Below, one piece after another: positions 13,001-28,000 of a stretch of 64,000 nt of DNA. A program made the position numbers and the translations under genes. The DNA comes from Lanius collurio. Taxonomy: Eukaryota; Chordata; Aves; Passeriformes; Laniidae. The stretch's first letter is position 1. Each line of letters starts with the position of its first letter. Below the pieces are notes generated by a model. That model was not told the origin of the DNA and did not search any database. It saw only the letters and a program-made list of their open reading frames with translations. The stretch lies in NCBI GenBank assembly GCA_020086605.1, contig JACBWW010000048.1:3723437-3787436 (forward strand). Direction: 5' to 3'.

Positions 13001-16000
13001 GTTGGTAAATGTGTCTTAAATTTTACATCTGACATTCCTTGCAGGTATAAGTCAGTTCAGCTGTATCAAGTACTTACTGTTGTATTTTTTCTATTTCTTT
13101 CCCTATTCTGCTCTTTGTTGGCTAAGGCATCAACTTTAGGAAAATTATAACAAAAATTGGTCAGTAATTATTCTCCTGATTGTTTTTACCTTCTAGCTCT
13201 TTGTCATCTGACCTTAGCAGCATTACTATCTTGTCTGAAACATCTGCTTCTAGTCCAGCCTGTTTGCAGAAAAAGTGATTGGAATGATGCTTTGTGAATC
13301 TGTACTCAAACAAAGAAAAGGAAATGCAGCTGTTTTCTGCAGCACATAAAACTGAGAGAGCAACTCAGCATTAAAGCTTGAGATTGCCTTTTTTACTTAG
13401 AAATGTGGTTTTCCAGCTAACTGAGTCATGATGGTAGGCTTCCCGTGCACGTGAGTGATTTAGGCACAGAAATTGTATTGAAGGCTGAAGGACTTACCAG
13501 CTGTACTGCTCATGAGTTCTAATAACCAGTCTTCCTTGATTAAAGTTTTGGGTAACCAATTTGGGGTCAGGTAGTCTTGAGTCTTTGACTTAGGGTTTGG
13601 TCAGAGCTAAATTGGTAAGTGGTAAAATGGGTAGGTAACAAGCAGATTTGGGTGGAGCCAAAGGCAGCTGTCCACAGGGATGTCAGTTCAGCTGTCACTG
13701 AACTTGCCATGCCACTGCAGCACTTGGGTTTGGTGGGGTTTGTAAGTGATGTGTGAGGCAAGACTCTGATGGCAGCCTGCTGTTGTACAGCACTGTACAG
13801 GGGTAAAGAAATGGTGGCTTTTAAAAGGGTTGTCAATCTTGTATGAGTATGAGTTGTGTGTGCTTTTAGAAATGGGGCTAAGAGATGAAAATTTGTACTG
13901 TAAACACTATAGCAAAACACAGACTCAGCTAAGGCTTTAATTTCTGTATCTGTTTCTTCCATTGTCACTGACTCTTTACTCTCCCAGTGTTACTTGGTTT
14001 AAAACCTTGATCAAAGTCAAGTTGTCTTTGTAACTCTCATGAAAGTCAACCTACACAGGAAATGTGAAGAAAGAAAATGCCTGCCTTCTTTCTTTTCAGG
14101 GGGCTGAGCCTAATAGTGATTGGCAAATAAACCCCCAAATATAGGTAATGCTTTGGTTTTGATGTAAGACCACTAGCTTACATCTGTATATCTACTGTAT
14201 TTTCTACAGTATTTATTGTCTTAGGAAATATCTTACATAATGAGTGTTACTGAAACAGCTCAAGCCAGCTTAGGGGAATTCTGTTGCTTTCCAGAGATAC
14301 GAGATGATGTCATAACTTGAAGATAAAATTCTGCATCTGGAGGGCTAAATCTATAATACTGAAAAGTACTGAGGAAAGATGCATTAACTGAAAAGTGTTG
14401 CAGTTGTTTGCTTGTGACAGTTGCACTGATATTTTTAGTGATATGAGCCTCAATTGCAAAAAGATAGAATTTTTCATTGCACTGACTTTTTGCACGACAC
14501 ACCTAGTATAGACTTTCAATAGCTTAGAAAAGCAAATTAGGATCTCCTGAAATGAGGTAAATGATGCTTTCAGACAATGATCTGTCCTTGCGTCTTAGTT
14601 GTTTTTTGGAATGTAGTAATAGACATTTTAAATTTTTAATTTATTTTTGTAGCCCTTACCTGTGACAAAGTTCTCTATTAAATAGTAGTCTTTTTCTTGA
14701 AGGAATAGCTTTAATATTTTCATTAACATTTTCCCTATTTTTTAATGAAGACTCTTGCTACAAACAAAGAAGAAAAATTATAAATGTTGAGAAATTTGCA
14801 GATGCAGTAGGAATGCAGTTAATACTTAAAGGACTACTATTTTTTTTTCTTTCCCCTTTTTTTAGTTAAGTTTCTAAATACTTTCTCATTTTATACAACC
14901 AAGGAAATAAACTTCAAATCTCTATATACATTGTTCCTAAGTAAAGGTGCTGAGGTACTGGACAGGTTAAATACTTTTTGTATACATTTAAGGCAGGGTG
15001 ATTCAACTGTGTATTGCCATTACTATCTGATTTCTGAATCTCTTGGAGGGCCACTGACATAATACCCTGCTCTGCAGCTGATTCATAGAAGGAAACCCTG
15101 GCTTACTGGTACTCCAGGAATATCAGTGGTTGCAGTAACTTTCTGGGTTTTTATGTGGGCAGTTTCCTTTCTTTTTGGTGTGGGCATAGAATGACCTAAG
15201 CAATTTTGCACACAAATTGGCTTAGTTTTGTAAGGTGCCAGTTTTACCATACTGAACAACAAAAAAGAGAAGAGTATGTAGGATCAGCAAAATGTACCTG
15301 GGTTGTTCCACTCAGTTTTTTCACCAAAGGTCTTGGTAGGCCAGAATCTAAGGTTGGATCTGTGCAAAGATAATACAGAAGGAAAGGCTGGGAACAAAAC
15401 TGGCCTTTGTAGTGGCAGAAAGATCTTGGTGTGGCTGAGCCTATCTTGTGAAACTGCGGGATTTTTAGGTTCTTGAAAGATGCATGAAAGCCCAAGGAAA
15501 GAGGTACCTGGTCTGTGCTGTGACATGAAGTCATGTAATGTAAAAAGGCAACTTCAGGCTGTGGCATGCATGTCACATCTAGTAAGTCTTCTAATCCTAT
15601 TAGGAAAGTTCAGTAACATGAATAATATGACTTCAAATAGCAGGGTTCTGAGCAGGAGTCAGTTGTTTTGTGGCCAAACTAGATGTTCTTTCCATGGTAT
15701 TTCAAAAAAAAGAAACTGTAAGCCCTTTCTCAGCTTGTTTGTATCTGAAAAATGTGGTAGGGACCACATCAGGATAATGTCAGAAATCATGAGTACATTA
15801 ATACAAAATGTTTGTAGCAGTCTTCTAGATGGAGAAAATGAGTTGCTTTTGACAAATGGCTAATTATAGGCATATTTTGAAACTCTCTTCCCAGTGACAG
15901 TGTTGACAAAACAAGGAAGATTTGGCAACCAGTAATGTCATCACACCTAACTTTGTGAGACCTCAGTGTTCAGTTTAAAGCTGAATAGGTTTCAGTATTT

Positions 16001-19000
16001 TCTAAAGTTTCATAGCGTCAAACCTCCCTATAGATTTCTAGCAGTTTTGGAAAGAGAAATTAACAAATAGACATTTACCAGTACACTCAAATCAGAGAAG
16101 CCATTTTCAAATGAAGAAGAAAAATAATCCTAAGAGATTGAGTAAAAAAAAGAATGAAAAAAAAATTGGCGACTTGTTAGGTTGGAGAGGCACTGCCAGC
16201 TTCTCCTACTGAAACTGAACTACTGCAGAGCCAAGACTGTGGGTTTGAGCTGCCTCAGGCTTAGGTCTCCCACTTCCTGGGCAAGTACTGTCACAAGTAG
16301 CTGATTTTAGTAAATTGGACACCCCCTTCACCAGCTGTGTTTTTTAATGAGAATGACTAACTTTTTCTGGTTTGTGCTTAAGTTTCGTTAGGCACTCAAT
16401 AGAATGTCTGATTTACAGTGAAAGTGAAAAATATGTTTCCATTTTAACGTTTAATTGTTTATTCCACTAAAGTATTGTTTCCATTATTGTAGACTAAGAT
16501 TAGCCTAAAACTGAGATTGCCTAAATTACTCCTCAACCACTCCATGGCCAAAACATTAGATATTGAGTCATCCCCCCACAACCTCATCCATGGCTGTGCC
16601 TCTAGCTGTGTTTGGAATGCACAGAACAATTTAGAAAAAAATCCTCCAAACTTTGAGGGGTGTAGACACAATAAAATCTGGTCAATTATCTGTACATTGC
16701 TTTATTTTTGTTTGTAAGCCCATCTCTCTTTTTCTTTTGTTACTGGGTTCCTGGCAGAGATTTGTCACCTTCTAACATGTAAAAAGTGGGTTTTCTGTAA
16801 AAAAGTGAAGAAAAAGTTGGTCTCCCCACTATTACAGGGTAACTTAACATATGCACAAACATAGGTTGTCTATTTTAGCTTTGAACAATATTTTACCTGT
16901 TGAAAGTAATCCTATAAGTGTTCACTGATTGTTCTTGTAGGGGAGGTCAGAATCATGTCCTTTGTAAAGATGTATATGTAGCTTGAGCTCCTGAACATGC
17001 TTTTTGCTTTTCCCTGATTTATCTGAAAAGGTTATGTAGAGCAGCCCTGAGAAGAGGTTATTATTGAAAAGAGGATACTTGCAGTAGCAGTTGTTTCCTT
17101 ACTGCAGGGAAGAAATTTAGAGTTCTTTTTAAATGGCACAAGCACATGGTTAAACATTGCTTTGGTAATGGTTAGTGTAATTAACACTTGTCGTCTTTGA
17201 GGAATAAGTGACACCCTTGGTAAAACATGAAACGATTGGGATAGGGGTCTTGGCTGATACTGAGGCCAATTGTCCATTTTGATCATGGTTCTTAAGAATC
17301 AATTGGGTTTTGTTTTTTTCTTTTAATTTAACAGAAATAGTCCTTGAGGTATTTTTCAAGGAATGTACTGAAGCATTAAGGCCCTTAATTGAATCTCCAG
17401 AGCTGTGGTCATAAAATTGACTTGCATCAAATACATGGAATAAATGGTTAGGAAAAAAAACTTGCACAAACTGTTTGCTCTTTAAAATCTGTTCCAAATT
17501 CTAGAATGGGTGCGTAATTCAAATAAATGAGCTGGCCTCTAAAGCCCTGCAGTGCTGGGCCACAGCTGATGTTGAGCAGTGTGGCTTATGTTCCTTTCTC
17601 GCATGCCTCAATGTCTATTACTTTCTTTTTTTTTTTTTTTAATTTTTTTTAATTTTTTTTTTTTTTATTTCCTCCTGAAAATACTTTCTATGATTTAGTG
17701 GTAGCACAGATTTGGTCATGTTCTGCTGTCTTCCAAAGAGGTGAACTTCCTGGACTAGTGCTTTTTTGTTTTGTTTAGCTGCCTTATAATCAACCAACCT
17801 GCTGGAAAGTGCCTGCTTTCAGATATGTGTCATCTCTCTGGCAATTGAGAGGTCCAGAAAATTGTCCTTTGTGCCACATATTTTGTAGAATTGCTTTAAA
17901 ATGCTCAGTCAGCACTGTCTAACAGTAGGGTTGAAAAAATTCTCAACTACCTGTTGGGACATAAACGTGCCTTTTTTAAAGGAAGGACCTTAAATGCTTA
18001 TTAGTGTTGTGTGAGTTGCAAGTCAAAATGAAAATCTTTTCAGTAGAGCCTGTTCTTGCAATTCACAGTAAGTGGGTTCAGCTGGTGTTGTGTGTGTGTG
18101 TGTGGTTTTTTTAAGCTGTTGAAATTTGTCTGTATTATCTCTGTAAGTTGAGGAGCTCAACTGCTCCATTTTAAGTTACTAAGAAAATGAGTTATACTGA
18201 AAAACTCAAGTATGATTGACCCGCTAATAAGACTAGTTTGCTCTTAGTGATCAATAGTATCCTCTGATTTGTATTTTATTTAATTTTGGGCTACTGAGTC
18301 ATATTGTTGAGTAGGAATGTGTTCTGCTTGTTGGGCTTTATTTAAGTACACATGCAATAAAATTCCTGGATTGTTGATAAACTTGAGACTTTTGCAGTTT
18401 TTTAGTTTTTCTGAAGGATTTTCAACATCACCTATTCATGGGACAGGAGACACAAACTTGAGTCCTTTTTTTCCTACTTCTTTAAAATCATGGCCTTGAG
18501 GTGTAACTGCGTGCTGCTTTAGCAGTTCAGTTTCCATAACACATCTCCAGGAAGAAACTCCCCTTCATCTTTGTTACTCCTTTGTAAAATAAATTTATCA
18601 TTATAGCATCCTCCTGCCCTGTCTTTAAGAAGCTTTTGTGTTGAGCTTTCCCTTGTACTTCAAGTGAAATATATATAACATATTTAGAGCTTTTATTTAA
18701 TTAAGTCTTATCTAATTTAATAATTTTTTTTTACCTTAATATTCAGCTTTTTTAATCTACATTGAGTTTTGCAGCCCAAACGCATGTAGGCTAAAATGGA
18801 AGTTGAAACTAATTGTTGAATAATGAGTCTATTCTTGGTGACATTTTCTGATTTTACAGGCTTTACCATTCTCTCTACTTTTATAATTTACTGGTTGTGT
18901 CTGTTCTGTATGACATAAGAGTGACCGGGATCTACTTTCTGAACTGATTCTATAAAGCTGCTGCTAAGTAAAGACATGACCTGTGACTGGTGGTTTGCTG

Positions 19001-22000
19001 GAGCTGTTTGTTGGTTAGTGGCAGCTGCCAACAAATCCTGATGCAACATCGATCATCATTAGGGAATGTAGTGAGAATGAACAGGAAGTATCATTGTGTG
19101 AAACACAGGATCTGCCCGTGTGTTGGGTACTGTACACAGTTTTGGTTGCTCACAAGGGGAGCTACAGAAAGGAAGGGGAAGCAGACTTGTTAAAAGTGGT
19201 CTGAAATAGGTGGTGGTAGTTGGAAGAGACCAGCACTTACCAAATCACCAAGGCAATGGGTAAACCGGTTGTGGACCTGTTATTCACCAAATTGTGCAAT
19301 ATTAAAATTGTAGAGTGCTCATTGAGATTTGATTTAGAAAAGAAACTACACAAGGAGAAGCAAACATATGCAGTTTGTTAATTCACAGGATTGTACAGGC
19401 AGATTATACTAGCAGATTGAAGAAAAACTCACGTGCATCGAATCCATAACAGGCAAGTGGAATAGGCAGACATGTACACTTTACCAGCTGTATCGGAGCT
19501 GCTGTGAATATTGGGGAGTCTGAGGAAAATGGATGTCAAATAAGTGATTAAGGCTCGTGTGCTGGTGATTGTGTTGGAGACAGAACATGCCCTCAGACTG
19601 ACCTCTGGTCTTGGTAGCATGCTTCTGTTTTGCTACTGAGTTTCTTCTTTCCAGAAAGTCTTCAAGGAGGAAAACCTCATTTTATACTTTGTTTACAGAA
19701 TTTAAACAGGTTCTCAAGTTACCATTTGACAAACAGAAGGCTACATGATAGTGGTAATGTTTTTAGTAACATCTGCCTTCTGGAGTAGATCAGAATTGTA
19801 ATACCTCCTCGTGTACAAGTTTTAGAGTAATCTTTTAACAACTTTTTTTTACCTAGGTTTTTTTTTCTTCATGTGTGAAGATTTGAAAATGTTGGTCCCA
19901 GCCATTGTTGTTATTAGTATTTAGAGACACAAGTTTTTCATTGGCAAATTTATCTATTCCTATAATTATGCAATAGGAAGAATACTAGGAAACAATGCCC
20001 AATTTATAGTTTTACAATAAATATGAAGCATGTATCTGTTTGGATCATACCAAAATTCCAGTACTCAAAATTATTGTGGCATAATTCTTAAGTAGACAAG
20101 AAACATTCAAAAAAAAGGAGACAAATGGATATATTTTAAAGAATAAGACTATACTTCTAATACCATTAGTATTAGAACATGTACTTTTTGGGAGAGTTCA
20201 CACATTCACACCAGGTATGTTCTCATATTCACTAATAGCTCTACTTTTACTGTTAATGGGAATGAATGCAGATGTGTATGTTGTGCTACTAAGTGTGTAA
20301 TTAATTGGTTATATCTGGGATGTAATCCATGTAAAATGAAAGAGCAAGTAAAATGTTATATGCAAGGTAGTCATTGGGATGGACAGAGGCACATCTATAT
20401 AGATCTACCTTACACGCACATTATAATGTTTTTATTTTCTTTTCCTTCACAAAATCCTGGTCACCATTGTTTTACTTGGTCTGTGTTTTTTTTTTTTTTT
20501 TTAATCAAACTCATAAGATTCTTTTAAAAAACCTTGAAAAATTCAATAGCCTAAAGATCCCTAGTTAAAAGATAACTAAGATAATTTAAGTATCACTTAA
20601 ATGCATATGAAAAACTTTCACTTGATACAGATTACTTTATTTTTGCACAAGGAAATTCACTGTGGTAGAAAAGCAATTCTCTGGCAACTTATTTTTCAAC
20701 AGCATTCAGTATAAATCTCTGGATTCTTTTCAGTCGGAGTTTGCCTCCAGAGGTTCTGAGTTTCCATGGTATCTAATCCCTGTTTGACAGACACTTGGTA
20801 TTTCTACACAGCTGTGGAATGGCAGCAATGGACTTCTGTTCAGCTTTCCTGCTTTTAGTTCAGGTTTTATACGTTTGACCTTCTGACATATTAACTGCTG
20901 TTGAAAACATTCTGCAGAGATGCATGAAAATAAAATAAAAAAAAACAACAACAAACCAACCCACTTTACTTTCATGAAGGGGTATTAGATCTGGGTGTTG
21001 GCTAGTAGATGCTTGCCAAGTGATGGGATGGTGAGGAAAAGAAAATGATGTGCATCTGTTCTGTGCAGTCAGGAATTCTTATCACTTAGTTTTGAATACA
21101 TAAAAGCAAAATGTAGCTGAAAATTTCATAGTGCTTCAGTGTTTATTAATCTGAAGGCTCACCAGTCTTTAGAGGGTGTGGTTTCTCTGGAGGGCTATGG
21201 CCAGGACTACATTTCAGCAGAGCATGCATTTGGTAGTGAGCTGCAAACAGTTGCCTTCCTGAAAGCTGGCCTGCATGGGTTCATGGTAGATTGGTGTTAA
21301 AACATGCATTTGAAGAAAAGGGCATGTTGTAAGCTATGTTATTTGTGGAGGATAAAAAATGGATACTGAGGAGAAAGCTAGTAAGTTAAAGTACAATGTG
21401 GTTTCTTTGGCTTATTTTCTCAAGAATTCTTGCATTCTAGAAAATTGTGAAATACTTCTTTCAAATAACTGTTTTGCATATGTTTTTTTCTCCAAATAAA
21501 CAAGAAAATGAAAATATTTATTTTGCAGAAAGATTTATTTATCTCTTCTGCTCCTAAAGTTATTATCTTAAGTGTAATTACAGATTATTGGGTTTAGTTT
21601 TGATTTTTCAGTGGCTGCTAGTGACCTAAATCAGAGCTGATTGATCTTAGCACTTGCCTTCAGCAAATTTGCCGATGACACCAAGCTGTGTGGTGTGGTG
21701 TACACGCTGGAGGGAAGGGATGCCACCCAGAAGGACCTTGACAGGCTTGAGAGATGGGTGGGTGCAAACATCATGAATTTCAACAAGGCCAAGCGTATAA
21801 GGTCCTGTGCTTAGGCTGGGGCAATCCCAAGCCCAAACACAGGCTGGGGATGAACAGACAGAGAGCAGCCCTGCCGAGAAGGACTTGGGGGTGCTGGTGG
21901 ATGAGAGGCTGGACATGACCCAGCCATGGGCACTCACAGCCCAGAGAGCCAAACGTGTCCTGGGCTGCATCCAAAGCAGTGTGGGAAGTGGGGTGAGGGA

Positions 22001-25000
22001 GGGAATTCTGCCCCTCTGCTCTGCTCTGCTGAGACCCCACCTGGAACACTGCGTCCAGCTCTGGGGTCCCCAGCATAGGAAGGACATGGATCTGTTGAAG
22101 CGAGTCCAGAGGAGGCCACCAAGATGATGAGAGGGATAGAGCACCTCTCCTATGAGGAAAGGCTGAGAGAATTGGGATTGTTCAGCCTGGAGAAGAGAAG
22201 GCTTTGGGGGTACCTTATGGCAGCCTTCCAGTGCCTGAGGGGGCTATGCAAGAAAGCCAGAGAGGGTGTTACAAGGACATGCAGTGACAGGACAAGGGAG
22301 AAGGGCTTCAAACTGGAGGAGGGAAGGTTTAGGTCAGGTGTTTGGAAGAAATTGTTTACTGTGAGGGTGGAGAGACACTGGAAGATGTTGGCCAGCAAAG
22401 CTGTGGGCACCCCATCCCTGGAAGTGTTCAAGGCCAGGCTGGATGGGGCTCTGAGCAATCTGGTCTATTAGAACGTGTCCCTGTCCATGATAGGGGCATT
22501 TGAACTATATTACCTTTAAGCTCCCTTCCAACCCACACCATTCTGTGATTCTATGAGTGGTGATTATGATTTAACAATATAAGTTTTATGTGTTTTTCTA
22601 AAAGTAAATGATAGTATGAGCTATTGATACTATTAGATGGCATTCAGAAACAAGAAACAACATGAAATATTTTTCTCTCAGGTCCAGAATCAAATTTTAT
22701 TTCAAGGGTTTTTGTCTTGAAAATCCCAAGATTAAGATTTTGCTATTTACAGATAAATTAATCTTATTTTTAGACTAGCGAAGCTGAAAAATGCAGTATG
22801 TGGTTACAAAACAAGCATTAAATTTGCAGCCTCTATTTGTTCCAGTGAAGTTATTTTTATGTAGCAAGAGATCTCTGCTTTCATGCATCATTTGTGGAGA
22901 GCAGTTTAGTGCAGACTTACAAATCACCAGTAGGAAGTGTAAAAGGATTTGAATTTTTCAGCAAAATGAGAGCACCAGGTGAGACAGAGATGTGAGAAGC
23001 TCCCTGTAGCCTTAATGAAGATGATAGGTTTTTTTCTAACCCATTGTTATGTTTACTGTATTTACCCACCTATAATATTTACAATGTTATGATTTCTGTG
23101 GAATATATGCATGTGTCCAGTATGGAAGATGTAATGAATCTAATCTAATTTTTTGCACTGCACTGGAAATCTTGAGTCTGTCATGCCTTTCCCCCCAACA
23201 CTAGAAGCTGCAATAAATGGATATTTTTGGTTGATCTCTTGTCATAATCTGAAAAAATTCATAATAGAAGGCCAAAGAAACTTCTGCCAATTGGAGAAGA
23301 TAAATGTCAGTTGCTAAGAGTTGCTTTTTGTGAAGGAAGTGTATCAATGGACTGTTTTGCATACAGAGGTTGAACTTGGATGATCTACTTGATTGTCTCT
23401 ACAGTTTTACTTAAAGCAAAGTATTAGGTCTAGCATAATGGAATTTGTGTATTGTAGTATTATTAGTTTTAATACAGTTTGGAAGAACCCATGAGGGTTC
23501 ATATACACATGACCCGTCAGTGTGAGGTCAAAACTGGGAGTCAAAGCTTCTTCAAAAATGTAATTTCATTTGAAAGGTAGAAAGAAGGCTATGTTAAAAG
23601 TGCTTCGTAATTTATGATTGCTAATGTGAATTTTGCTCTGTGACGCCCCAGACAGAACCATCACAGCTCAAATTCACCTGAAAGTCACATTTTGACAAGA
23701 TGAGCTGATAATAAAGGTATTAAAAGAAACAGAAAAAGAAAGCTGGCTAGTTGTTTGGAGTTTTGTTGTTAACTTATACGGCAATATCCCCTGCATAATT
23801 TTGTGCTACACTAAAGAAATTATGTACGCAGCGTTAAAAAAGCATATGTTTATAAAAACAGGGTTTTTTAAATATGTGCAATATGCTGTTGGAATTGTGT
23901 TGTAATAATTTTATGATGTAGTGGTTTCCATAAATCATATTTTGTGAAAAGAGTAAAGAGCAGCTTTTGAAATGTAAAATCAGGTGACAGAAAATGAGTG
24001 GTATTTTTACACTATGACTAGAATTAGTGTGTGCTACTTCAGTGCACTTTATCAGAGAGCATCATTCTAATCTTGTGTACATATGGTACAGGTGATATAA
24101 GACCTGTTATTATATCCTTTTCTCTTGAATTTTTTTAAAGTGGCATAATTGAATAACTTGCCCATGTTGCCACTCTTGTACAACCAGTTTGTTTATCAGA
24201 AATGAAGCAAACTGTTTAGCCAGGAAAGCAAACATCTGTAGGTCAGATAAAATTACTGTCAGCAGATAGATGAAAAGTGTTATGTAGAGAATGAGATCTT
24301 CCACTTTTAGTTTTTATTTTGATAAGCTAAACATTTAAAGTATCTGCATCAGTCCCCTCAGTAAAAGCTTCTGATCTAAGCACTTTCTCATGGGTCATGT
24401 TTCTTTGTAAGCTGTCAGCTGATTTCAGATGTTGCATCTGATTACTTTGGAAATAATTACACAAAATAACAGACTTAAGGAAATCAATTGTAGAAGGAAT
24501 AATTGTGTATGTTGTGTAAGAATAATTTCTTTTGTAAAAGAAATTATTAATGTAAAAGTAGAAAATAAAGGTAGTTGTAGTTTATACAATGTTTTGGTGC
24601 TGGAAGGTCTGGCATTGATTTTAAGTTCCTTGGAAATGAAATAGTGAATCACTGTTCTGTAGGTCTTTTCTGGGAAAGAAACCGAAGATAGTGTTGGGTA
24701 AAAATCATATGAAGGAAACGATTATGTTTTCCTGTGCTGTTCACTCTTTAGTAGTTACCACGAGATTGAGTTGTTGTCAGCATAACAGCCATTGCTCCTC
24801 AACTGATCTTTGAATTTTACATGTTCTAACAAAGATACATTTTGAGAATACTAAGCCTGGAATGTACTGTACTTTGAGGGCTGCAAAAGCAGGGATTGAA
24901 ATACTGGCATTAACAGTTTAAGAGTAATGTGTCTAATAGCAAAGTACTCATTTCTTTTTTATAGTAAAGCTCCACACAGTCAGCCAGATACCCCAAGTAC

Positions 25001-28000
25001 AGACTAAAACATGAAGGAAAAAAATTCAGTGTCACTAGCTTTTAAAATATGAGGGAGGGAATAGGGTAAGGTACCAATTTACAATTGTTTGTGGTTTAAT
25101 AGGTCTTGGTAATTGTTTTGACCATAATCTTGACAAAAGCAGCTATATTGCTTACTACCAAATAATGGTTCATTGAGGGCTTGGGAGGAGCTGAGATGAA
25201 GAACTGTGAGTTTTCCTTAGACCTTTAATTAAAAAGTAGGCAAAATATTCTTAGTATTGGAAAAACAAAATCTTGGATACTGTTTATATACTTTCAATGT
25301 TAAATGCTGCTTCAGGTGACATTTAAGTACATAGATAAGTAAAGCCTTGAAACAGACATTTTCTGTTCCTTTCTTGGTGTTTTTAGCTTGGTTTCTATGG
25401 CAATGAAGTCTATGCAGAGTGTAAGGCCTCTTCTTCCCCTGTCTCCAAAAATAACTTCTAAATTTACCGCCAGTAGAAGCCAAAATTAAATGTGAAGGGG
25501 GAGGCTCAAAGGTAGTCTGATTCCTACTGGTTTCAGGGAGGCTGGTGATTCCAGAGAGGAGAGTGCTCTGTGAAGACAAGGCAAAGTTGCTACAAGACAA
25601 AACAATTTAACTATTGCTGTCTACCCTGCTGGTGTGGGCAAAATTTCCAGTTTACTGGGGCAAGTTCTGCTGCAGTTGTGGGTTTTTTTTTTTTTTTTTT
25701 TTTTAACTCCAGTGAAGTCATCCTCTGAAAGGAGCTGAAGTTACTGCCTTGAGGAGAGAGCAGAATACAGGACACTTGAACAAGAACTAACAAAAGCTGG
25801 TTTGTGTTTATGGAACAACTTGTGTTTATTATTCTAGCTGTAAACACTCAAGCTACTTAATCCAATTCTTGTGATCTTGTGATTTTTTTTTTTTTTTTTT
25901 TTATTTTATATTCAAGAGTTCAGGATTTTTCTTTAAGTTGCTGCATTGGGATAACCTTGGTGCTTTTCAGAATTTCTGAGAGGCCTGTATAATAGAAGAG
26001 AGGATAAATAGAAATACTTGGTTCCTGAATATAAGTCTTACAAAATGAAGATGCTTTGAGTGAACTAAAGGGTATAACAGGTCTCTATTGTATGAAGCCC
26101 TTTGGATGGAATTTTTCCATTTTCTTATTGCAGTTGCTATAACCATTGAATGACCCATTAACTTTGTCTTTGAAGGCAAGAAGTCTCATATACATGTTTT
26201 TGTCTGATCTTCATGTTAAGTCCGTCATCTACTCCCCTCTTAGAATATTATAGATAATTTGCAGTAAAACAACTTTCAAGAAAGCATGTAGGAGGTGTAA
26301 AATTAAATTTATGGGGAATGGCCAAGTTTTTTGTTTTGTTTTTTTAGGAGTAATCTCTGCATCTTCAGAATAGTGATCGCATTTACAGTGGCATGGTAGA
26401 GAAAAAAAGTTGCAGTGATTGAAGAGGAGAAGGACAGGAGAGGAATAATGAAAGTAACAGAGATCCATTTAAGTTGACTTTACTTTTTCCCCTGCCCAAA
26501 GACCAGGTTGTTGTGGTGGGGTAGTCAGAACTACACACACATCCAAAATGAGGGTCAATGTACTAGCTATTAATGTAAGAACCATGCCAGTATTTTTTGT
26601 ATCTTAGCTAATCAAATGATGGTTTTATTGAAAAATGGGATTATTTTGGCAATGTCCATTGCAATACTGTTTTTTTCTTGTGAATGATTGTACTTAATTT
26701 AGAACCATAACATTTGTAGCTCTCAGCTTGCTTTTCTGATCTGTTCGACCTTTTTAGAGTTGAGTGGTTTGTATTCTCACTTGCTTTCTGTACCCCAGCA
26801 TATATTAGGTTATTTTGAGGTGTTTTTGTTTTCTTTGGCTTTAACTACTCTAAATGGGTAAAAATATTTCTCATATTACTGCTACTTCTGGATTACTGAT
26901 TAGGCATTAAATGACCTGATTGCTCAGGACCCAGAAACCCTCAAAACCACCTATCATTTCTATTGAAGGTGACCTCTGAGTGTCAGGAAACAATTTTTTC
27001 TTTTTTTTTTTTTTTCTTATTTTTAGTAATGTGAAGGTGACTGAGCACTGAAACAGGTTTTCTGCACACCATGTAGTCTCTATCCTTGAAGGTATTCAAA
27101 AGGTGTTTGGATGTTGGTCTCATACATCTAGCTGTAGGTGTCTCTCCTTGAGTGGAGAGGTTGAACTAGATGGGCTCAGAGGTCCCTTTCAGCCTCAACC
27201 ATTCTGTGAACTTGGATATAATCTGCATAGTAAAACAATTTGGTTTGAATTTTACACCACTTAATAAGAAATTTAGCATTCTTTCTTCTCAGAATGCACT
27301 TTTTCCAGTAACCTGATTTTACTTTGCCTAAAAATTGTAGTTCTATACTTGATATTTGTAACTGAAGTAATATTTTTCTGTAGGGTGTTTGTAACAAGTA
27401 CCAATTTGAAATGACAGAATTCTTCTTTTAGATATGTAACTTAATCTTATTTTTTGATCTGTTTTTTTTACATGTGGTGCTGCAGTTTTTGCCTTCTAAG
27501 AATATTGTCTTGTAGTTCACACTACTGGAACTAGCACTTTTTAAATTACTTTTTTATTACCCTTTCTTTTTAAAAGCTTTATACATTCTAGGTACTATCA
27601 AGTTAGCTAAAAGAGTCAAAAATATCTTGTCTAATAAACATATTACCTGCTGGATCTGACAGTTTAAATCAACATTCTTCCTTATCCAGATTCTTATTTC
27701 TGTATATACTTTACTGGACATGTCTTTTTAAAACTGCATCCTAATCAAGAAAAAAACCCCAAACAAACAGCAACTTGAAGTTTTGTTGGGAAAGGTTTGT
27801 TTCCAGAGTGTAAAGAAAAGCAGAATATTTTGAAAAATCTTAGAATTTGAATGGAGAAGCTCTTTGAAAAGATGCAAGAGAATGAAAGTCCCAGTTACAG
27901 AAGTAGAAATGTGTGTTAATTCTTTCTCTTCTAGATAAATACAATAAACAACAATATTTCTCACCTGCTGAGTTTTAAAATTGGTTAATACATTTTATGA

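Noticed and set aside
21647..22144. 165-codon minus-strand frame
   Set aside because: It is the antisense shadow of the CR1 reverse-transcriptase remnant on the + strand.
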